Source: Kiloniella laminariae
GTDB taxonomy: Bacteria; Pseudomonadota; Alphaproteobacteria; Kiloniellales; Kiloniellaceae
Reading direction: 5' to 3'
DNA: 64,000 bases
Assembly (NCBI RefSeq): GCF_027214005.1
Contig: NZ_JAPWGY010000005.1
Span: forward strand, 209,469-273,468
Part shown: piece after piece, positions 59,014-64,000 of the stretch
How positions within the stretch are numbered: position 1 is the first letter of the stretch
Layout: each line of letters opens with the position of its first letter
Notes under the pieces: generated by a model
What the model was told of the DNA's origin: nothing
What the model saw: the letters and a program-made list of their open reading frames with translations, nothing else
Database searches by the model: none
Program-made: the position numbers and the translations under genes

Positions 59014-60333
59014 CTATTTCGGGTTCAATGCGACCATTGCTTCGGCCATTGCTTTCCATCCTGCATCAATCTGATCGTCTGTGATGCAATAGGGCGGCAG
59101 AAGATAGAGGACGTTGCCCAGCGGACGAATCAACATATTCCGATCCCAGAACCATTTTTTCAGCTCGCCCCCGAGTGATGAGGTGTACCCGCCATCACTC
59201 ACAACGGCATCAAAAGCTGCAACAGTGCCTGTCACACGGTGGTGTCGGGTCTGAGGCAAATCTCTCAGATAGTCCAGTCCTTTGTGATGGGCCTGTTCAA
59301 TACGTTTCAGACTGTCACGAGTTTCCTTGTGCTGCAGTAATTCCATGGATGCAAGCGCAGCAGCACAGCCCAAAGGATTGGCTGTGAAGGAATGCCCGTG
59401 GCAGAAAGCTTTGTCAAAGGTCTCGCCAAGGAATGTCTCGTACAGACGGTCGGTGACGACAGTGACCGAAAGAGGCAGAAAACCTGCTGTAAGTCCTTTT
59501 GACAGGCAAATCAGATCAGGAACAACGCCAATCTTTTCGCAGGCAAAATTCTCACCTGTACGACCAAAGCCGGTCATAACCTCATCAAAGATAACCAGAA
59601 TACCCTGCGCCTGAAGCTTGTTCACCAGCTGCTTTAAAAATCCCGGGCGGACCATCCTGATTCCTCCCGCCCCCTGGATCAAGGGTTCCAGGATCATGGC
59701 GCAAATCTCTGATCCATGTTCGGCAAGGTGTTGATCAACGGCGACCAAAGCTGCTGTCTCTTTGGCCTCGACCTCGGCATCGTTTTCCCAGGTTTCCGGA
59801 TAGGGCATGATATCAACTGAAAACAGCAGCCCTTCCCAGGCATCAAACATTTTCGAAGCTATACCGGCAGACATGGCACCGACAGTATCCCCATGATAAG
59901 CGCCATCGAAGGTCATAAAACGTTTGCGATTGGGTTGCCCGATATTGCGCCAATGCTGATAGGCAACTTTCATTGCCACTTCGACAGCGGTAGAGCCATT
60001 GTCTGAAAAGAATACCCGGTTCAATTGACCGGGAAGAAGGTCAGACAGGGTCCTGGCCAGTTTGACGGCAGGTTCATGAGTGAATCCGGCAAAGATCACC
60101 TGCTCAAGACGTGCCGCCTGCTCGGCAATTGCGTTGGCAACTGTCGGATGAGCATGACCAAAAAGATTGACCCACCAGGAAGAGATGTAATCGACGATTT
60201 CCCGTCCGTCCTTGGTGCGCAGGAATACGCCCTGCGCAGAATCAATGACGATAGGATCCGGGGCGGTTTGTGCCTGGGTAAAAGGATGCCAGACGTGGCG
60301 TTTATCCAGTTCAAGAAAGTTATCAGTCATCAA
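59014..60333 (-). CDS. bioA: Adenosylmethionine-8-amino-7-oxononanoate aminotransferase BioA
   Basis: A PLP enzyme of 439 residues that converts KAPA to DAPA using SAM as amino donor. It has KRHVWHPFTQAQTAPDP, DYISSWWVNLFGHAHP, VFFSDNGSTAVEVAMKVAYQ, DGAYHGDTVGAMSAG, FDEVMTGFGRTGENFACE and the PLP-lysine segment DLICLSKGLTAGFLPL, followed by HGHSFTANPLGCAAALASME. It abuts bioD (60333/60334). Confidence 0.96.
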   Translation of the reverse strand: MMTDNFLELDKRHVWHPFTQAQTAPDPIVIDSAQGVFLRTKDGREIVDYISSWWVNLFGHAHPTVANAIAEQAARLEQVIFAGFTHEPAVKLARTLSDLLPGQLNRVFFSDNGSTAVEVAMKVAYQHWRNIGQPNRKRFMTFDGAYHGDTVGAMSAGIASKMFDAWEGLLFSVDIMPYPETWENDAEVEAKETAALVAVDQHLAEHGSEICAMILEPLIQGAGGIRMVRPGFLKQLVNKLQAQGILVIFDEVMTGFGRTGENFACEKIGVVPDLICLSKGLTAGFLPLSVTVVTDRLYETFLGETFDKAFCHGHSFTANPLGCAAALASMELLQHKETRDSLKRIEQAHHKGLDYLRDLPQTRHHRVTGTVAAFDAVVSDGGYTSSLGGELKKWFWDRNMLIRPLGNVLYLLPPYCITDDQIDAGWKAMAEAMVALNPK

Positions 60334-60987
60334 TTATTCTCTTCCAAAATATTGAGCAACCCGATCGAGCCTGGGCATCAAGCTTCCAAGACTTTCCGGG
60401 GTGACATCTGTACAGAAGGGAAGTTCCGCCAGGACTTCCGTCTTGCCATACTGTTCGATCGCTTCAAGATTGGCCTTGTTTTCAGGACCGTTCAGGATCA
60501 CGCCAGCCAGTTTAACGCCGCGATTGCGCAGGGCAGTTATGGTCAACAGCGTATGGTTTATTGTCCCGAGACCGGAGCGGGCTACGATTAAAGCAGGCAG
60601 TTCCAGTTGTGCCATAAGATCAAGCATCATGTGCCTGTCATCCAGAGGGACCATCACGCCCCCTGCCCCTTCCACAACAAGAAACTCTTTGCTTTTGATA
60701 TCGGGGAGCTTGAAATGCCCAAACTCTATTTTCTGCTTCACACGTTTTGCGGCTTCGTGTGGTGACAGCGGGTCGGGAAAAGAATAGAGACAAGGGAGTA
60801 TCTGGTCCGTTTCAATGCACGACAGACGTTGTATTTCCGGCGCGTCATGTTCTTCTTCAGGGCCTGTCTGTACAGGTTTCCAATAGTGTGCCTTTAACCG
60901 TTTGACCAGAGCAGCTGCAGCAAAGGTTTTGCCGACACCTGTGTCTGTTCCCGTAATAAAGACACCTTTCTCAAGCTGTTTACTCAT
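60334..60987 (-). CDS. bioD: Dethiobiotin synthetase BioD
   Basis: A 217-residue ATP-dependent ligase closing the ureido ring of dethiobiotin from DAPA and CO2. It has the P-loop VFITGTDTGVGKTFAAAALV at the start, YWKPVQTGPE, FPDPLSPHEAAK, LVVEGAGGVMVPLDD and LIVARSGLGTINHTLLT, all family landmarks. Between bioC and bioA. Confidence 0.95.
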   Translation of the reverse strand: MSKQLEKGVFITGTDTGVGKTFAAAALVKRLKAHYWKPVQTGPEEEHDAPEIQRLSCIETDQILPCLYSFPDPLSPHEAAKRVKQKIEFGHFKLPDIKSKEFLVVEGAGGVMVPLDDRHMMLDLMAQLELPALIVARSGLGTINHTLLTITALRNRGVKLAGVILNGPENKANLEAIEQYGKTEVLAELPFCTDVTPESLGSLMPRLDRVAQYFGRE

Positions 60988-61029
60988 ACTGCTGCAAACC
61001 CCTGACCATTGATTATGTACTGGCTGTTC

Positions 61030-61842
61030 CTAAACCTGCTGCGGCAGTTTATTGCTGCATAGCACAAAAGCGATCTCATAATTGGCTTCGACTGTCCCGT
61101 CTGTAAAGCAGCTTTCGTATTTTTTCATCAGGGATCGCAATTGTCCCGGAGCAATCGGGGTCTGTCCCAGACCACTTGAGTGGGCCCCAATCTCTTTCAA
61201 GGACCTGAGGAAATCGAGTGCCGAGTTATGGAGTTGCAAAAATGTTTGCCTGTGGATATCAACCGAGTACTGATCTGTATTTGACCATAAGGTTGTGACA
61301 TCCACAAAATGCGGTCCGCGCCGGTGAATAGCCATTTCCTGTTGGCATCGGTTCCAGCAATCGAAAGTTCCTGTATCCAGGGTGGTAAAAGCCAGAAGGC
61401 CTTCCGGTGCTAATAATGTGACTAGCTTTTCTACTGACCCCTTGAGATCATGAAACCATTGGAAAGCCATATTGGAGCAAATCAGATCAAAGGAACCAGA
61501 CAGATCAGGGGTTTCTCCGTCCATGACTTTAAAATGGATTTCAGTAGCTTTTACATTGTTTTCCAGAGAAATATTATGCTGACATATCTTTATCATATCA
61601 CTTGATATATCAGTTACAACCCATTCTGATTTAGAGAAAAATGGCAATAATCTCCTTGTCAGGTATCCGGTTCCACAACCGATTTCAAGTATCCGTAACG
61701 GTCTGTGGCTGGAAAGGTGTTTCTTGATGAGTTCTGCCAGTATCTTGGCAGAGTTTTGCTGTACTTCTGAATTCTGTTCGTACCGTTCTGCTGCCACGCC
61801 AAAACGGCGAGCCAATCCTTCTTTCCAGTGTTTTTCGATCAT
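61030..61842 (-). CDS. bioC: Malonyl-ACP O-methyltransferase BioC
   Basis: A 270-residue SAM methyltransferase that masks the malonyl carboxylate so fatty-acid enzymes can build the pimeloyl chain. It has RFGVAAERYEQNSEVQQNSA (BioC N-terminal signature), SAM motif ILEIGCGTGYLTRRLLPFF, WVVTDISSDMI, FDLICSNMAFQWFHDL and GLLAFTTLDTGTF. It overlaps the bioH-like gene by 4 bases. Confidence 0.93.
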   Translation of the reverse strand: MIEKHWKEGLARRFGVAAERYEQNSEVQQNSAKILAELIKKHLSSHRPLRILEIGCGTGYLTRRLLPFFSKSEWVVTDISSDMIKICQHNISLENNVKATEIHFKVMDGETPDLSGSFDLICSNMAFQWFHDLKGSVEKLVTLLAPEGLLAFTTLDTGTFDCWNRCQQEMAIHRRGPHFVDVTTLWSNTDQYSVDIHRQTFLQLHNSALDFLRSLKEIGAHSSGLGQTPIAPGQLRSLMKKYESCFTDGTVEANYEIAFVLCSNKLPQQV

Positions 61843-62513
61843 CTTTTGATACCAGCTTTCAGGATATGGTGACTACACAGATCGGGATTTTGCCAGGGAA
61901 GAAGATGTCCTGCCTCTTCGCACCAGTTTATCTCCAGATCAGGGAAGAGGTGCTGTGTCATGGCTTCTGAAACAACAAGATCAGATCTACTGGCAAGAAC
62001 TGTCGTCGAGGCCGGATCGATCCTGGAACGCAAGTCCTGATCCCGTAAAAACTCCAGCCCCCACATAAGCCGTTCGACATCAGGAGCACCATCTGCTGTC
62101 GTCATAAATCTGCTTTCCTGTTTTTCCCCAAATTCACCACCAGTTTCAAAACTGGTTTCACAAAGAGCGTAAAAATCCTGTAAGACACTGTCACAGGCTT
62201 TGGGTAATTTCCTCATCATACGATCGACAAATCTGGGGGGGACGCCTTCAGGAAAACCTTCTCCTGCACAAAAACGGGTGAAACCATTGATAGAGACGAG
62301 TTCATCCCAGGAGATTTCCGCTTGAGACAACAGCCATGGGACACCGAGAGAGTGTCCGACAGCAACGTCAAAATGCCCCGTCGGAATATCAGTGTGTCCA
62401 CGAAATCCGAGATCGGCACAGATGATGTCATGTGCTTTCCCCAGTCTGACGATAACTCTTTGCCATATTTCGGGACCATATCCCCAACCGTGCACCAGCA
62501 GTACCCGCATCAA
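61839..62513 (-). CDS. bioH: BioH-like pimeloyl-ACP methyl ester esterase (alpha/beta hydrolase)
   Basis: A 224-residue hydrolase expected to release the pimeloyl-ACP methyl ester made by the BioC route. It has VLLVHGWGYGPEIWQRV (oxyanion HGW as in BioH), nucleophile DVAVGHSLGVPWLL, acid LASRSDLVVSEA and His in CEEAGHLLPWQNP. LMWGLEFLRDQDLRSRI parallels E. coli BioH. It overlaps bioC and bioF by 4 bases each, fixing its role by context. Shorter than E. coli BioH (256); another bio esterase class is possible. Confidence 0.82.
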   Translation of the reverse strand: MMRVLLVHGWGYGPEIWQRVIVRLGKAHDIICADLGFRGHTDIPTGHFDVAVGHSLGVPWLLSQAEISWDELVSINGFTRFCAGEGFPEGVPPRFVDRMMRKLPKACDSVLQDFYALCETSFETGGEFGEKQESRFMTTADGAPDVERLMWGLEFLRDQDLRSRIDPASTTVLASRSDLVVSEAMTQHLFPDLEINWCEEAGHLLPWQNPDLCSHHILKAGIKR

Positions 62514-63706
62514 CGGCGTACCTCCTCAAGGATATCGCCAAGAGATTCAAGTAATCCTGATACTTGATCATGACTATGCGCGGCACTCAGGGTAATCCTC
62601 AGACGTCCGGATCCTTCCGGAACTGTTGGTGGTCTGATTGCCCCGACCAGATATCCCCTATCTTCGAGTTTTTTGGCAACCTGGATCACTGTTGCATCGT
62701 CACCGATGATCACTGGAATAATCTGGCTTGTCGATCCGCCGGTGGAAATCCCCCTTGCCTGCAGGCCTTCTCGTAAGAAAGAGCCCAGGTCTTGCAGATG
62801 CTGTCTTTCCGCCTCCATGCCAGGCACAAGATCCAGTGCGGCATCTATAGCTCCAAGAACCTGTGGCGGCAAGGCAGTGGCATAGATCAGGCCGGGACAG
62901 GAGTTGATCAGGTAGTCCCGCACGATACAAGAACAGGCTATATAGGCCCCGTATGAGCCAAGGCCCTTGCCAAAGGTGCCGAGGACCAGTTCATCCTTTG
63001 AAATGCCCCCGGCACAAAGCCCCATACCTTTTTCACCGAAAACGCCGGTTGCATGGGCTTCATCAATGTACAGGAAAGCGTCATGTTGACGAGCCAGTTG
63101 TCTGATCCTGCCAACATCCAGAATGTCACCATCCATAGAAAAAACGCTTTCCGTGACAATGATCCTGTTTCCGGGTTGTTTTTTTGACTTTTCAAGAAGT
63201 TCTTCCAGATGCACCAGATCATTGTGCCTGAAGCGTATCTGTTTAACCTGGGCGGCCTGGGCTCCAAAATGCAAACTGGCATGGTTGAGTTTATCGGTAA
63301 ACAAGAGAACATCTGTTTGACGTAACCCTCCGTGCAAGTTCTTGTTTAACAAAGAAGCCAGCACCGTCGAATTGGCCTGAAAACCGGAATTGAGCAACAG
63401 TGCTGCCTCGGTTCCCTTTAGATCAGCCAACTTCTGTTCGATTTGTTCATAAGCGGGATGATTACCGGTAACCAACCGGGAGGCGCCGCTACCTGTACCA
63501 AAGTCACGGGCATAAGACGCCGCGCGTTCTGTTAATCGTGGATCCAGTGCCAAACCCATGTAATCGTTGGAAGCAAAGTTCACCAGACGGGTTTTGCCAC
63601 GCTCGATTATCCCACCAGGCCGTGGAGTTGAGTTTTTCAAGGTTCTGTGGCGGTTCTCAGGAATAGCATCGAGGTATTCCTGAATAGAGCTTGAAAGGCC
63701 GACCAC
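62510..63706 (-). CDS. bioF: 8-amino-7-oxononanoate synthase BioF
   Basis: A PLP enzyme of 398 residues that condenses pimeloyl-ACP/CoA with alanine to give KAPA. It has VNFASNDYMGLALDPRLTE, GTGSGASRLVTGNHPAYEQIE, LFTDKLNHASLHFGAQ, FLYIDEAHATGVFGEKGMG and the PLP-lysine region LVLGTFGKGLGSYGAYIACS. First gene of the operon bioF-bioH-bioC-bioD-bioA-bioB. The first residues (MVGLSSSIQEYLDAIPENR) are typical. Confidence 0.95.
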   Translation of the reverse strand: MVGLSSSIQEYLDAIPENRHRTLKNSTPRPGGIIERGKTRLVNFASNDYMGLALDPRLTERAASYARDFGTGSGASRLVTGNHPAYEQIEQKLADLKGTEAALLLNSGFQANSTVLASLLNKNLHGGLRQTDVLLFTDKLNHASLHFGAQAAQVKQIRFRHNDLVHLEELLEKSKKQPGNRIIVTESVFSMDGDILDVGRIRQLARQHDAFLYIDEAHATGVFGEKGMGLCAGGISKDELVLGTFGKGLGSYGAYIACSCIVRDYLINSCPGLIYATALPPQVLGAIDAALDLVPGMEAERQHLQDLGSFLREGLQARGISTGGSTSQIIPVIIGDDATVIQVAKKLEDRGYLVGAIRPPTVPEGSGRLRITLSAAHSHDQVSGLLESLGDILEEVRR

Positions 63707-63859
63707 TTTGATGTCTCCGCTTTACCCGACTGGAATTTATCGAGGCCCAAAAACTGATGTTAGAAACTGGTTGCTTACACGAAGATGGTTTTAATCTTTT
63801 GGGATCGCAAGGGCAACAGCCAGTATAGTTATTGCGACAAAGCGAAGAAATAAAACAGG

Positions 63860-63883
63860 AAAAGGCGGCCGAAGCCGCCTTTT
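63860..63883. terminator. Terminator of the gene at the right edge
   Basis: The stem AAAAGGCGGC (63860-63869) / GCCGCCTTTT (63874-63883) has a CGAA tetraloop. T-rich on both outgoing sides; it lies 21 bases past the stop of the minus-strand gene entering from the right. Confidence 0.88.
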
Positions 63884-63904
63884 ATAAAAATATGCAGAAT
63901 ATAC

Positions 63905-64000
63905 TCAACCGCGACGACGGCGGCGTTCTCCGCGGGCTGATCCAGCACCGGCTTCGCCTTCAGGGGCTGGTTCGCGGTATTTTTTGATCCAGTTGAGGCA
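63905..64000 (-). CDS. C-terminal end of an unidentified protein (partial)
   Basis: The last 31 codons of a minus-strand gene running in from the right edge: CLNWIKKYREPAPEG, then a low-complexity Gly/Ala/Glu/Arg tail ending RGERRRRRG. The basic tail suggests an RNA- or DNA-binding protein, but the family cannot be told from this part. A terminator follows the stop. Confidence 0.7.
   Translation of the reverse strand, partial: CLNWIKKYREPAPEGEAGAGSARGERRRRRG

Noticed and set aside
63707..63859. Biotin regulator site upstream of bioF
   Set aside because: Looked for a BioR-type TTATNNATAA palindrome and a BirA-type long palindrome; neither is present.

Overview
The window is an ordinary stretch of bacterial chromosome with roughly half G+C, and it most likely comes from a marine-type alphaproteobacterium. 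Four signs support that class. The GroEL tail ends in Gly-Gly-Met repeats. umuDC carries LexA boxes of the alphaproteobacterial GTTC-N7-GTTC form. A PAS_5-type protein is present. The thiamine genes lie in the order thiC-thiO-thiS-thiG-thiE, as in rhizobia. I cannot name the genus from sequence alone.

Layout. 1-2.6 kb: end of groEL, an SOS-controlled umuDC operon read leftward, and a small MazG-like gene. 2.7-8.1 kb: adenine deaminase, an inositol-monophosphatase-family enzyme, a NIPSNAP/ABM pair, an AEC transporter, a PAS protein and MazG. 8.4-10.5 kb: a dCACHE-type chemoreceptor. 10.9-16.2 kb: a complete branched-chain-amino-acid-type ABC importer. 16.3-19.6 kb: a LysE exporter, an aspartic protease, then an AT-rich accessory patch (a DUF2247-like protein, broken gene fragments, a small membrane protein) and a dual CDGSH protein.

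19.6-32.6 kb is the metabolic centrepiece, a divergent amino-sugar locus. The leftward arm has a BadF-type kinase, a GntR regulator, an AgaS/NagB-II-like SIS protein, NagA, a Gfo/Idh dehydrogenase, a class II aldolase and a PfkB kinase. The rightward arm has the MurNAc-6-P etherase MurQ and a CUT1 sugar ABC importer. Together they would import an amino sugar (MurNAc, GlcNAc or an oligomer), phosphorylate it, cleave the lactyl ether, deacetylate and deaminate it, and pass it to glycolysis. Three matching TGGT-N7-TGGT elements between the arms are candidate operators for the GntR protein.

32.7-37.1 kb: periplasmic nitrate reductase napDABC with a perfect FNR-type box. An unlisted 56-codon napE lies convergent behind napC with its own near-consensus FNR box. 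37.2-41.9 kb: a TPP riboswitch and thiCOSGE. 41.9-43.7 kb: an IS5-family element with an internally deleted transposase, sitting directly against the thiE terminator, then small AT-rich ORFs and a decayed second transposase. 43.7-45.1 kb: a SnoaL-like protein and a divergent LysR regulator. 45.2-48.6 kb: pyruvate carboxylase, a biotin enzyme. 49.0-50.1 kb: a TPR protein and a prepilin peptidase. 50.3-52.6 kb: betI-betA. 52.7-57.5 kb: an orphan Tat-exported family-5 solute-binding protein, an HTH regulator and a divergent CocE/NonD hydrolase. 57.7-63.7 kb: a biotin operon bioF-bioH-like-bioC-bioD-bioA-bioB. The right edge holds the 3' end of an unidentified gene.

The most noteworthy observations are the amino-sugar locus with its built-in aldolase, kinase and dehydrogenase and its repeated operator-like elements; the separated napE with matching FNR boxes; a degenerate copy of the groEL 3' end on the far side of umuDC; and the two AT-rich patches of small or broken genes that look like turnover sites. 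I saw no CRISPR array, tRNA, rRNA or prophage. All family assignments come from reading motifs by eye; no database search was made.
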